Part shown: in pieces, positions 7,863 through 16,204 of the stretch | Layout: every line of letters begins with the position of its first letter | How positions within the stretch are numbered: position 1 is the stretch's first letter | Assembly: GCA_014379595.1 (NCBI GenBank) | Contig: JACMLM010000071.1 | Location: 1 to 64,000 of the forward strand | DNA: 64,000 bases | Origin: Anaerolineales bacterium | GTDB lineage: Bacteria > Chloroflexota > Anaerolineae > Anaerolineales > Villigracilaceae | Direction of reading: 5' to 3' | Program-made: the position numbers and the translations under genes | Notes under the pieces: generated by a model | Databases searched by the model: none | Told to the model about the DNA's origin: nothing | What the model saw: only the letters and a program-made list of their open reading frames with translations

Positions 7863-9734
7863 ATGGAAATCTCTGAAAAACTACAAGGTATTCTTGCCAC
7901 CCTCCCTATAAAGCCAGGCTGTTATATCTATCGTAATACCGAGGGGACGATCATTTACGTTGGCAAAGCTATCAGCTTGAAAAACCGCGTGCGTTCGTAT
8001 TTCCACTCGGATACAAGCCACGATGCAAAGACCCGACGCCTCGTGCGTGAGATCGTGGATATTGAATGGATCGTCGTTGGCTCGGAGCTTGAGGCACTCA
8101 TCCTTGAGATGAACCTCATCAAGAAACATCGTCCCAAATATAATATCCGCCTCAAGGATGACAAACGCTATCCTTATATCAAAGTCCATTGGAACGAACC
8201 GTTTCCAAAAGTAACTGTTACACGGCAAATGGTGGAAGATGGTTCGCGTTATTTTGGTCCATACACTTCTGCATGGGCGGTTTATCAAACTTTGGAAGCG
8301 CTTCGCAGGATCTTCCCATATTTGACGTGTGACCGCGAGATCACTGGATTGGATAAACGCGCGTGTCTTTACTTTGACATCAAGCTGTGCATTGCCCCTT
8401 GTATTGGAGCAGCATCTCAAGAGGGATACCGCCAAATGATCTCCGATTTTATGGATTTCCTTGGTGGACATAGCGAAGACATCGTCACACGCCTTGAAAC
8501 CGAAATGCAAAAAGCATCAGAAGAAATGCGTTTTGAGAAAGCCGCTGCATTACGCGATCAATTAAAAGCTGTTGTATCCATTATCGAAAGACAGAAAATT
8601 GTTTTTGCATCAGACTATCTTGACTCGGATGTGCTAGCCATGGCGCGCTCAGACGGAGAAGCCTGTGTACAAATATTCTTTATTCGCGGCGGTAAATTGA
8701 TCGGGCGTGAATATTTCATTCTTGAAGGTACAGAAGATACAGCAGATAAAGAAGTAATCACAGAATTCGTCAAACAGTTTTATACCGAGGCCGCGAATAT
8801 ACCTGAACAATTATTACTGCCGGAAGAAATAGAAGAAGCAAAGATCATTGGTCAGTGGCTCAGGTCAAAGCGAGGCGGCGAGAAAGTGGAATTATTCGTG
8901 CCGAAGGAAGGTCAGCCGCATGAACTGGTAAAGATGGCTGCCGAAAACGCATCTGAAACTTTACAGGCTTTGCGTACCCAATGGCAGGCAGATGCACATA
9001 AACAGGAACAAGCGCTTGGTGAATTACAATCTGCGTTGAAATTGTCAGCACCGCCTAATCGTATTGAATGCTATGACGTAAGTCATACCCAAGGCGTAGC
9101 AACTGTTGGCGCGATGATCGTGTTTGAACAAGGTGTGCCAGCCAAAGGCCTTTATCGCAAATTCAACATTGACAGCACCAGTATCGGTGCACCGGATGAC
9201 TTTGCTTCGATGGAGGAAATGCTGACGCGTAGATTCCGAAGGTGGAAAGGCTCACAGGAAACTGAATCAGGTCCAGGGTCCAAGCCTGATGCGTCTTTTT
9301 CCTTTCTTCCTGATCTTATTATTATTGACGGAGGTAAAGGTCAATTGAGTCGCGTGGTCAAAGTGCTTGAACAATTTGAACTGTTTGACAAAGTTCCAGT
9401 GGTTGGGCTGGCAAAACAGGAGGAGGAAATTTTCTTCCCGCATAATAGTCAGCCATTATTATTACCCCGTCATTCGCAGGGGCTTTATCTTGTGCAGCGC
9501 ATTCGTGATGAAGCTCATCGGTATGGAATCACAGCTCATCGCGCGAGACGGTCTAAACAGGGGTTGGCTTCTCAACTGGATTCAATCCCAAACATTGGGC
9601 CAGCACGCAGAAAAGCCCTCTTGAAACATTTTGGTTCTATGGATAAGATTAGAGAAGCAAGCATCAACGAGTTGGCTGCGGTAAAAGGCATGAACGAAAA
9701 CGCGGCGGAAAGCATTAAGGCACACCTCGAATGA
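7863..9734 (+). CDS. uvrC: UvrABC excinuclease subunit C
   Basis: 623 residues, the normal UvrC length. It makes the 3' and 5' incisions of nucleotide excision repair after UvrB loading. Visible parts in order: GIY-YIG nuclease (GCY at 19-21, YVG at 32-34, Arg42, Glu82); four cysteines at 156, 168, 176 and 180 with the spacing of the UvrC iron-sulfur cluster; a UVR domain at about 207-242 that binds UvrB; the RNase H-like C-terminal nuclease (IECYDVSHTQG and LIIIDGGKGQL carrying its aspartates); and tandem helix-hairpin-helix motifs at the end. The response-regulator gene overlaps its stop by 4 bases, so the two are cotranscribed. Confidence 0.97.
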   Translation: MEISEKLQGILATLPIKPGCYIYRNTEGTIIYVGKAISLKNRVRSYFHSDTSHDAKTRRLVREIVDIEWIVVGSELEALILEMNLIKKHRPKYNIRLKDDKRYPYIKVHWNEPFPKVTVTRQMVEDGSRYFGPYTSAWAVYQTLEALRRIFPYLTCDREITGLDKRACLYFDIKLCIAPCIGAASQEGYRQMISDFMDFLGGHSEDIVTRLETEMQKASEEMRFEKAAALRDQLKAVVSIIERQKIVFASDYLDSDVLAMARSDGEACVQIFFIRGGKLIGREYFILEGTEDTADKEVITEFVKQFYTEAANIPEQLLLPEEIEEAKIIGQWLRSKRGGEKVELFVPKEGQPHELVKMAAENASETLQALRTQWQADAHKQEQALGELQSALKLSAPPNRIECYDVSHTQGVATVGAMIVFEQGVPAKGLYRKFNIDSTSIGAPDDFASMEEMLTRRFRRWKGSQETESGPGSKPDASFSFLPDLIIIDGGKGQLSRVVKVLEQFELFDKVPVVGLAKQEEEIFFPHNSQPLLLPRHSQGLYLVQRIRDEAHRYGITAHRARRSKQGLASQLDSIPNIGPARRKALLKHFGSMDKIREASINELAAVKGMNENAAESIKAHLE

Positions 9735-10111
9735 AATTAGTCTGGATCGTGGACGACGACGCAGAAATGGGTCATGCAGTCAGTTTGATGCTGAAATTGC
9801 TGGATTGTGAGACCAAGCATTTCAATAGTCCGCGCCTTGCAGCGCAAGCATTATTGGGAGGCGGGCGGCCCGATCTCATGGTGCTTGATATCAACATGCC
9901 AGAAGTAAGCGGACTGGATATGTTGGAATTTCTAAGGCGTCGCAGGGAATGGAAAAACCTGCCTGTCATTATGCTCTCATCCGAGGCAGCAGATGTGATG
10001 GTAGATGATGCCATGAAATTAGGCGCAGATGGCTATGTAATGAAGCCTGTTACAATTGAGGAACTTGAGAAGGTAATGTCTCAAGCCTTTTACAAACATC
10101 TTATGAAGTGA
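9731..10111 (+). CDS. Stand-alone response regulator receiver protein
   Basis: 126-residue single CheY-like domain with no output domain. Acidic pocket Asp8-Asp9-Asp10, phosphoacceptor Asp53 (VLDINMPEVSG), Ser83 and Lys105 (VMKP) are all present, so it should be phosphorylated normally. It begins inside the uvrC stop (ATGA overlap) and is followed by a small membrane protein. No histidine kinase is nearby. The link to uvrC may be only operon convenience. Confidence 0.92.
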   Translation: MKLVWIVDDDAEMGHAVSLMLKLLDCETKHFNSPRLAAQALLGGGRPDLMVLDINMPEVSGLDMLEFLRRRREWKNLPVIMLSSEAADVMVDDAMKLGADGYVMKPVTIEELEKVMSQAFYKHLMK

Positions 10112-10117
10112 GCAGAT

Positions 10118-10264
10118 ATGGCTGGAAAAAGTTCTAAAAACAATAAACAAATAGAAGCGGAGCGTGGCACTGCCCGCAAACAAAGAGCGGCTCAGATCCT
10201 TTTTGCGATCTTCGCGATCATTCTTATCCTTTCGATGGTGCTATCAGCAGTCGCAAGCTACTAG
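10118..10264 (+). CDS. 48-residue single-pass membrane protein
   Basis: Starts at ATG 10118, six bases after the response-regulator stop, with GTGAG just upstream, and ends at TAG 10264. The N-terminal half is hydrophilic and basic (MAGKSSKNNKQIEAERGTAR); the C-terminal half is one hydrophobic helix (ILFAIFAIILILSMVLSAVA). An intrinsic terminator 25 bases downstream makes it the last gene of the uvrC operon. I recognise no family. Coding is supported by operon position, start signal and the clean membrane-protein pattern. Confidence 0.7.
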   Translation: MAGKSSKNNKQIEAERGTARKQRAAQILFAIFAIILILSMVLSAVASY

Positions 10265-10289
10265 GTACATTTCGTTTTGGTATATTCCT

Positions 10290-10320
10290 GCGCGGCATAA
10301 TCTGATGCCGCGCTTTATTT
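10290..10320 (+). terminator. Intrinsic terminator of the uvrC operon
   Basis: A 9-bp GC-rich stem (GCGCGGCAT with ATGCCGCGC) and a six-base loop, followed by TTTATTT. Confidence 0.85.
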
Positions 10321-10350
10321 CGTAAATTTTTATTGATGTTACACCTGCAC

Positions 10351-10415
10351 TTGCGAAAGAAGCAATCTACTATCAATAGGGAGATTGCTTCGGGGAGAAC
10401 ACCCTCGCAATGACA
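10351..10415 (+). repeat. Dispersed inverted repeat, degenerate copy (family 1)
   Basis: Carries the family core GAAGCAATCT, its inverted partner AGATTGCTTCGG and the right end ACCCTCGCAATGACA; the left end is missing. It lies directly before prfA, whose ribosome site GAGGAAA follows the repeat at once. Other copies: 25903-26000, 28558-28650, 63300-63386. Confidence 0.8.
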
Positions 10416-10428
10416 TGAGGAAATAACT

Positions 10429-11505
10429 ATGCTCGATAAATTGCAAGCAATTGAAGAACGGTTTGAACAACTAGGCAGCGAAATGCTCGAAGTAGGCAGC
10501 GACTATCAACGCGCCGCAGAGATCAACAAGGAACGCGTGGACCTGGAACCACTTATAGCAAAGGCACGTGAATATCGTCAGGCAATGAAAAGCCTTGATG
10601 AAGCCAGATCAATGATCATCAATGAAAATGATGCGGAATTGATCGCGATGGCAAAGGCTGATGTGGATGATCTTAGTCCAAAGATCGAGGTCCTCGAAAA
10701 AGAAATCCGAGGCATGCTCATTCCTAAAGACCCGCGCGATGATAGGAATGTCATCTTTGAAATTCGCGCAGGTGCAGGCGGTGACGAAGCCGCCATTTTC
10801 GCCGCAGATCTGTTCCGCATGTATACACGTTATGTGGAAGGCAAACGCTGGAAGCCGGAGATGATGTCTGAGAGCGCGATTGGTATTGGCGGTTTTAAAG
10901 AAGTGATCTTTGAAGTCAAAGGCAAAGGCGCATACTCAAAACTGAAATATGAATCGGGTGTGCATCGTGTGCAACGCGTGCCAGCTACTGAGTCACAAGG
11001 CCGTATTCATACATCCACCGCAACAGTTACCGTGCTCGCAGAAGTGGACGATGTGGAAGTTGATATTCCCGAATCTGATCTTGTGATCGAAGTCTATCGT
11101 TCCTCTGGCGCAGGCGGACAAAACGTGCAGAAGAACTCAACAGCCGTGCGCTTGTATCACAAACCAACAGGCATGATCGTGACTTGTCAGGATGAACGCT
11201 CACAGTTACAAAATAAATTACGTGCCTTGAGTATTCTGCGTGCGCGTTTATATGAAATTGAAGAACAAAAACGCCGTGCAGAGCTTGAAGCAGATCGCCG
11301 TTCGCAAGTGGGTTCGGGTGATCGTTCAGAAAAGATTCGCACCTATAATTATCCGCAAAATCGTGTCACAGATCATCGGATAGGATATTCAAGTTACAAC
11401 CTGCCCGCCGTGATGGATGGGTCAATTGACCAGTTCATTGATGAACTCTCCACACGCGATGAATCAGAAAGACTTGCATCAACAGGCGTGGATGACGACG
11501 AGTAA
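10429..11505 (+). CDS. prfA: Peptide chain release factor 1
   Basis: 358 residues, full length. RF1 reads UAA and UAG and triggers peptide release on the ribosome. The PAT codon-recognition motif is at 185-187 (RVPATESQG), which separates RF1 from RF2, and the catalytic GGQ is at 229-231 (SSGAGGQNVQ). The start ATG has GAGGAAA upstream. An intrinsic terminator follows directly. prmC, the methylase that modifies the GGQ glutamine, is usually the next gene; here two transporter-related genes lie between them. Confidence 0.98.
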   Translation: MLDKLQAIEERFEQLGSEMLEVGSDYQRAAEINKERVDLEPLIAKAREYRQAMKSLDEARSMIINENDAELIAMAKADVDDLSPKIEVLEKEIRGMLIPKDPRDDRNVIFEIRAGAGGDEAAIFAADLFRMYTRYVEGKRWKPEMMSESAIGIGGFKEVIFEVKGKGAYSKLKYESGVHRVQRVPATESQGRIHTSTATVTVLAEVDDVEVDIPESDLVIEVYRSSGAGGQNVQKNSTAVRLYHKPTGMIVTCQDERSQLQNKLRALSILRARLYEIEEQKRRAELEADRRSQVGSGDRSEKIRTYNYPQNRVTDHRIGYSSYNLPAVMDGSIDQFIDELSTRDESERLASTGVDDDE

Positions 11506-11511
11506 TAGATC

Positions 11512-11548
11512 AATGTGGCGGCTGGTGAGTTGCCACATTTTGTTTTTG
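11512..11548 (+). terminator. Intrinsic terminator after prfA
   Basis: AATGTGGC pairs with GCCACATT around a loop, followed by a T-rich tail (TTTGTTTTT). It lies 7 bases after the prfA stop. Because it covers the GTG at 11515, the next gene must start later, at ATG 11560. Confidence 0.75.
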
Positions 11549-11559
11549 AGATACTGCAC

Positions 11560-13707
11560 ATGAAGCGCATCAAAACTCCTCTTCATATTCTTGCAATCCT
11601 ATTTGTCATCTTTACAGCATGGGCGTTACGTTCACGCGCATTGAATAATCTTTCAATAGACTTTGATGAAGATGATTATCTGCGTGCAGGTCAGGAATAC
11701 ACGCATCTCATTCAGACTTCAAATTGGTCTGGCTTTCTGGAAACAAATTATCGCCCCGAACATCCTCCGCTGGCGAAGATCATTATTGGCATAAGCCTTT
11801 TATCTGTGCCAGAAAAACCACTAACCCCCGAGGCAGCCACATCAGCCGGTCCAAACAATTATCTCCCGCGTGACCTTGTACATTCGGCACGCACGGTCAA
11901 TGCCATTTTCGGAACGATAACCGTTGCCATCGTGGCATTGATCAATCCGCTGGCTGGGCTGTTCTTAGCTGCACACACTTTTACGATCAAATATGTTTCG
12001 CAGGTGATGTTGGAAGCTTTCCCAGCTTTGACCAGCTTATTAGTAGTATTGAGCTATCTGCAATGGAAAAAAGGGAAAAGGTCAAAGCTGAACGGCTGGT
12101 TGATTCTCTCTGCTGTTTTTCTTGGATTGACTGCTGCTTCAAAATATTTGTATTGTGTTGTCGGCATCGCAATTCTAATAGATTGGTATCTTGATGCCAA
12201 AGAACAAGATACCCTTAAAACTTCTTTGCGTACAATCATCCTTTGGGGCGTTCTGGCAATTATCGTCTTCTTTGCATTCAATCCATATATATGGACAAAT
12301 CCAATTTTGCGGATCGGAGAATCCATCTTTTATCATGCCGGCTATTCATCAGAAGCTGTAGAAGTTCAGAATGCAGCCTATCCAGTTTGGCAGCCGTTCT
12401 TCTGGTTATTCTTCTCGCCATATTGGTGGCATGAAGGTGTCTTTCCTTTTCCATTCGACGCGTTCATCACGATCCTGGCTTTGTTTGGACTAAAACGATT
12501 ATGGTCAAAAGAGCGACTCTATGTGCTCTGGCTTGGAATTGCAATCGCCTTTTTATTAGTCTGGCCTACAAAATGGCCGCAATACATCATTACGCTTACA
12601 GTGCCGCTCACAATTGCAGCGGCAGAGAGTATGTTTCTTTTAAGAGATAACATTTTTGAATGGTGGAAAAACCGTAAGACGCAAGATAAAGTTCATTACA
12701 GCAAAACAGAAACTCATCGAGTTCTCCCCTGGCTAATTCCTGGCCTGATCGCTTTCGCTGTTCTGACTTTGTTCCCACTCATATTCCAGTTCGCCGTTTC
12801 AATGACAGACTTCAATACTACTTCTATCCGCGATGGATTTAATGGCGGCATCTGGCGCGCCATCTCAGGCGGACTAACAGGTGAAATCCCTGTCACACCT
12901 GCCGATATCGGCACACGTTCTAATCAAGTTAATTTCGTTGGGTTGAGTTTGTATCCAGTAGTTTCCAATTTCATCGCATATCTGAATGGAGGAAGCGTCT
13001 TATTCTTCAACATCATGTGGACAGTGCTCTCCGTCCTGCTCCAATGCGGACTTGGATTGGCCGTCGCACTTCTGCTTTGGCAGCGCGGCGTGAGGCTCGG
13101 AAAATTCTGGCAAACTCTTTTCATTCTGCCTTGGGCGATTCCAGAAATGATCGGTGCAATGATGTGGGTTAACATCTTCCAACCAGATTGGGGCTGGCTA
13201 TATCTGGCAGTAGACAAGTTTGGACCAGACTCTCTCTTCGGCACCTTTACCAATGCATTGGATAAGAGTCCCAGCTTGTGGTTGGTTGGCTTTCTATTGC
13301 CCGCCATGTGGTATGGATTCCCATTCATGATGCTGGCATCCAGTATTGGATTGAAAACGATTCCGAAGGAAGTATTTGATGCCGCTTCAATTGATGGAGC
13401 AAGCATTTGGCAAACTTTTAAATATGTCACATGGCCTCTGCTTCTGCCATTGCTCATTCCTGCCATCATCGTGCGAGGCATCTTTGCTTTTAACCAATTC
13501 TATCTATTTCAAGCCTTTGGTTTCACCGATGCTACATTGGCAACTCTTTCCTATAATGTCTTCAATCCCACAAATGGATTTGGGCGTTATGGAGGTCAAT
13601 TCGCACTCTCAGCCGCGATCAATATTCTTACTATCGTCATTTTAATGATCTTCGTGATTCTTTTCAACCGCTGGAGCAAAGCAGGCGAAGGAGTCACTTA
13701 TGCATAA
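11560..13707 (+). CDS. GT-C glycosyltransferase fused to MalF-type ABC sugar permease
   Basis: 715 residues. The first part (about 1-370) is a multi-pass GT39/PMT-type glycosyltransferase: acidic motif DFDEDDY at 34-40 in the first outer loop, HPPLAK at 68-73, then many membrane helices. A short basic linker (about 370-388) leads into a complete binding-protein-dependent permease (about 389-715) of the MalF type, with the EAA loop EVFDAASIDGASIWQTF at 604-620. The first part would transfer a sugar from a polyprenyl phosphate; the second would import a carbohydrate. The start is ATG 11560, since the preceding frame lies in the prfA terminator. It overlaps the MalG-type gene by 8 bases. No binding protein or ATPase gene is in the window. 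The frame is continuous, so the fusion is not a stop-codon artefact. Confidence 0.8.
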   Translation: MKRIKTPLHILAILFVIFTAWALRSRALNNLSIDFDEDDYLRAGQEYTHLIQTSNWSGFLETNYRPEHPPLAKIIIGISLLSVPEKPLTPEAATSAGPNNYLPRDLVHSARTVNAIFGTITVAIVALINPLAGLFLAAHTFTIKYVSQVMLEAFPALTSLLVVLSYLQWKKGKRSKLNGWLILSAVFLGLTAASKYLYCVVGIAILIDWYLDAKEQDTLKTSLRTIILWGVLAIIVFFAFNPYIWTNPILRIGESIFYHAGYSSEAVEVQNAAYPVWQPFFWLFFSPYWWHEGVFPFPFDAFITILALFGLKRLWSKERLYVLWLGIAIAFLLVWPTKWPQYIITLTVPLTIAAAESMFLLRDNIFEWWKNRKTQDKVHYSKTETHRVLPWLIPGLIAFAVLTLFPLIFQFAVSMTDFNTTSIRDGFNGGIWRAISGGLTGEIPVTPADIGTRSNQVNFVGLSLYPVVSNFIAYLNGGSVLFFNIMWTVLSVLLQCGLGLAVALLLWQRGVRLGKFWQTLFILPWAIPEMIGAMMWVNIFQPDWGWLYLAVDKFGPDSLFGTFTNALDKSPSLWLVGFLLPAMWYGFPFMMLASSIGLKTIPKEVFDAASIDGASIWQTFKYVTWPLLLPLLIPAIIVRGIFAFNQFYLFQAFGFTDATLATLSYNVFNPTNGFGRYGGQFALSAAINILTIVILMIFVILFNRWSKAGEGVTYA

Positions 13708-14545
13708 AATATCCTTCCTGAGACAATTCGTCACACAAATCCTGCTTGCTATTGTTGGTTTCTTTGTCATATTGCCAATCTGGGGCATTATCCGACTTGC
13801 CTTCGATGGTTCTCTTAGAGGTCGACCAACCGAGTTCCGTCTTCTTCCAAAGATCTGGTCATTTGATGCCTTCTTGCAAGTACTTGATAAACCATATCAG
13901 TCTGTAGATTTTATAATATTGCTTAAGAACAGCTTATTAGTTTCTTTCGGTGCTGCATTAATTGCCATCGTACTTGGCATGAGCCTGGCCTACGCTTTTG
14001 CACGCTTCCGATTTCCAGGCCGCCAAATAGGACTAGTCGGATTACTGCTCACTGCTGTCATGCCGCCCGTTGCATTTATGACACCGCTTTATATTCTACT
14101 GAGTCTTATGCAAATTCGCACCACGCTTATGGCATTGGTCATCACATACGCCGCCTTCGCCATGCCGTTCTGTATCTGGAATATGCGTGCTGCATTTCAA
14201 GCGATCTCCAAAGAAATCGAAGAAGCCGCTTTTCTCGATGGCGCAGACGATTTGAAAACTTTTATCTATATCACATTGCCACTGGCACTACCCTCCATTG
14301 CGGTCGCAGGGCTGATCGCTTTCTTAATGGCTTATTCCGAATTCACCCTCGGCTGGCTGTTCGTTGAAAAGGGAGACAATCTCACTCTTGCCATGGCCAT
14401 CTATGCCATTGTTCAATCAGGAAATGCACAACCCTGGAGCTACTTAGGCTCACTCGCGCTCATTATGTCTATTCCCGTTGTTGTTATCTTTATCATCTTT
14501 CAGCGGACTTTGCTTGAACGGTTAATGTTCGGAGACGCCCAATGA
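13700..14545 (+). CDS. MalG-type ABC carbohydrate permease
   Basis: 281 residues with six membrane helices. The EAA loop EIEEAAFLDGADDLKTF contacts the transporter ATPase, which must be encoded elsewhere. It is the natural partner of the permease half of the preceding fusion, whose end it overlaps by 8 bases. Its own stop overlaps the prmC start by 4 bases (ATGA), so transporter and translation genes share one transcript. The substrate is not predictable beyond a sugar or sugar-like solute. Confidence 0.9.
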   Translation: MHKISFLRQFVTQILLAIVGFFVILPIWGIIRLAFDGSLRGRPTEFRLLPKIWSFDAFLQVLDKPYQSVDFIILLKNSLLVSFGAALIAIVLGMSLAYAFARFRFPGRQIGLVGLLLTAVMPPVAFMTPLYILLSLMQIRTTLMALVITYAAFAMPFCIWNMRAAFQAISKEIEEAAFLDGADDLKTFIYITLPLALPSIAVAGLIAFLMAYSEFTLGWLFVEKGDNLTLAMAIYAIVQSGNAQPWSYLGSLALIMSIPVVVIFIIFQRTLLERLMFGDAQ

Positions 14546-15444
14546 AAGCAGAAGAATTGCTTTCAAAATTAAAACCTAAATTTAAAGAAGATTCGACTGA
14601 ACGCGACGCGCAGATCATTCTCGCCCATATACTTGGACGTCCACGTACATGGCTGCTCGCCCACTTAGACACGCATCTTTCTCCGCCGCAAATTGCCGCA
14701 ACACAACAAGCATTCGACGAATACCAAAGAGGGACTCCCCTCCCATATATCATCGGCCATTGGGAATTCTTCAGCCTTGATTTCGACATTACAAAAGATG
14801 TCCTCATCCCGCGCCCTGAAACAGAATTGCTCGTAGAAAAAGCAATTGCATGGCTAAAGGCTTCGCCAGAACGCAGAACTATCGCAGACATTGGCACAGG
14901 CTCAGGAGCAATTGCAATTTCCATTGCTGTGAACATTCCAGATGCGCACATACTCGCAACTGATATCTCTCCCGCCGCACTTGAAGTAGCAAGAAGAAAT
15001 GCGAACAAACTTAACGTCCAAAAACAAATAGAGTTTATCGAATGTGATTTATTTCCGACTCAATCACAAATCGTAAATCAGGTCTCGATACGCCGCAAAG
15101 ACCAAGAACGCGACTACTCGACCACCGATGGCAAATCAAAAATTGATCTTATCTGTGCCAACCTACCCTACATACCTACTAAAACGTTACATCAACTCCC
15201 TATCTATGAGATTGAACCCACTCTCGCTCTCGATGGCGGCATAGATGGTCTTGATCTCTATCGCCGTCTGTTCAAACTTATACCTGACTTCATTGCACCA
15301 GATGGAATGATATTACTTGAAATCGAATCTACACTTGGCGCACAAACTCTCAGCCTCGCGCGAGATTCATTTCCGCAAGCAGCTATTCATTTGCATCAAG
15401 ATCTCACAGGCCGTGATCGTTTGCTTGAAATTATTTTTCAATGA
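14542..15444 (+). CDS. prmC: Release factor glutamine N5-methyltransferase with in-frame insertion
   Basis: 300 residues. It methylates the GGQ glutamine of release factors using S-adenosylmethionine. Seen are the N-terminal helical domain, LIPRPETE at 88-95, the SAM motif ADIGTGSGAIAI at 115-126 and the substrate motif NLPY at 207-210, where the family norm is NPPY. Between the GxGxG half and NLPY lie about 25 extra residues (about 175-199). They are encoded in part by 15081-15126, which matches a dispersed repeat also seen at 30740-30783. The insertion keeps the frame and falls in a loop, so the enzyme may still work. Overlaps both neighbours by 4 bases. Confidence 0.93.
   Translation: MKAEELLSKLKPKFKEDSTERDAQIILAHILGRPRTWLLAHLDTHLSPPQIAATQQAFDEYQRGTPLPYIIGHWEFFSLDFDITKDVLIPRPETELLVEKAIAWLKASPERRTIADIGTGSGAIAISIAVNIPDAHILATDISPAALEVARRNANKLNVQKQIEFIECDLFPTQSQIVNQVSIRRKDQERDYSTTDGKSKIDLICANLPYIPTKTLHQLPIYEIEPTLALDGGIDGLDLYRRLFKLIPDFIAPDGMILLEIESTLGAQTLSLARDSFPQAAIHLHQDLTGRDRLLEIIFQ
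15081..15126 (+). repeat. Dispersed repeat (family 2) inside prmC
   Basis: Begins GGTCTCGATA and ends ACTACTCGACCACC. The reverse complement of 30740-30783 has the same ends (GGTCTCGATA and ACTACTCCACCACC) and a similar length (46 against 44 bp). It is read through in frame by prmC. Confidence 0.7.
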
Positions 15445-16058
15445 AAACAGAAATTATTCCCGCAAATGAAATTCAATCTGCGTTTGAAATTTTACAAAGC
15501 GGCGGCATTGTCGCCTTTCCCACTGATACTGTTTATGGGCTTGGCGCGCTTGTATTTGATAATGCCGCCATCGAAAGCATATACAAAGCAAAAGATCGTC
15601 CCATTGAAAAAGCAATTCCTATTTTAATTGCTGATATAGATGACCTTAACCTAGTAGCAGACGAAGTCCCAAACATGGCGCGAATCTTCGCATCCCGCTT
15701 CTGGCCTGGGCCTCTGACCTGCATCGTCCCCAAAAAACAGACTCTACCTTTAGCGGTTTCTGCCACATCCACTGTTGCAGTCCGCATACCAGATCATAAA
15801 AATGCAATCGCTCTCTTGCGTGCAGCTGGCCCAATGGCTGTCACTTCAGCAAATATATCAGGGCAGTCAAGTCCATCTACAGCTCAGGAAGTATTTGACC
15901 AACTCAGCACACGTATTCCATTAATTTTAGATGGAGGAAAGACAAAAGGTGGAATTCCTTCTACAATAGTGGACTGCACGGGTGAAAAGCCATTAATATT
16001 GAGAGAAGGGCCAATCTCGCTGGATGAATTGCTTGCAGCCTTGAGTAATGGCTCCTAA
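15441..16058 (+). CDS. tsaC: L-threonylcarbamoyladenylate synthase (TsaC/Sua5/YwlC)
   Basis: 205 residues, TsaC-length without the extra Sua5 domain. It makes threonylcarbamoyl-AMP from threonine, bicarbonate and ATP, the first step of the t6A37 modification of ANN-decoding tRNAs. Family motifs: GGIVAFPTDTVYGLG near residue 20, KAKDRPIEKAIPILI, and GPMAVTSANISGQ. The second-step enzyme, TsaD, is encoded by the convergent gene just downstream, so both halves of the pathway face each other here. Its start overlaps the prmC stop by 4 bases. Confidence 0.95.
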   Translation: MKTEIIPANEIQSAFEILQSGGIVAFPTDTVYGLGALVFDNAAIESIYKAKDRPIEKAIPILIADIDDLNLVADEVPNMARIFASRFWPGPLTCIVPKKQTLPLAVSATSTVAVRIPDHKNAIALLRAAGPMAVTSANISGQSSPSTAQEVFDQLSTRIPLILDGGKTKGGIPSTIVDCTGEKPLILREGPISLDELLAALSNGS

Positions 16059-16134
16059 ATTCTCATCTCGTTTTTAAGTTTTGTTCAGGCTACGTTTAAC
16101 TGGCTGACTATAATAAGAATTACATTCTCCTAAG

Positions 16135-16172
16135 AAAACCGCCGATGACTTGGGCAAAGTCATCGGCGGTTT
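16135..16172. terminator. Bidirectional intrinsic terminator
   Basis: A 15-bp stem (AACCGCCGATGACTT with its complement) around GGGC, between the convergent tsaC and tsaD genes. A/T tracts lie on both sides. Confidence 0.85.
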
Positions 16173-16204
16173 GGTATTTAAAGCTCTTTTTATGTGATGA
16201 ACGT

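Noticed and set aside
11515-11559. GTG start 15 codons upstream for the glycosyltransferase-permease fusion
   Set aside because: These bases form the stem and T run of the prfA terminator.
12054-13481. Several minus-strand ORFs over the fusion gene
   Set aside because: Low-complexity shadows; the plus frame has membrane and family motifs throughout.
16059-16134. tRNA or other RNA gene in the tsaC-tsaD spacer
   Set aside because: Only the terminator hairpin is present; no tRNA arms were found here or in any other spacer.
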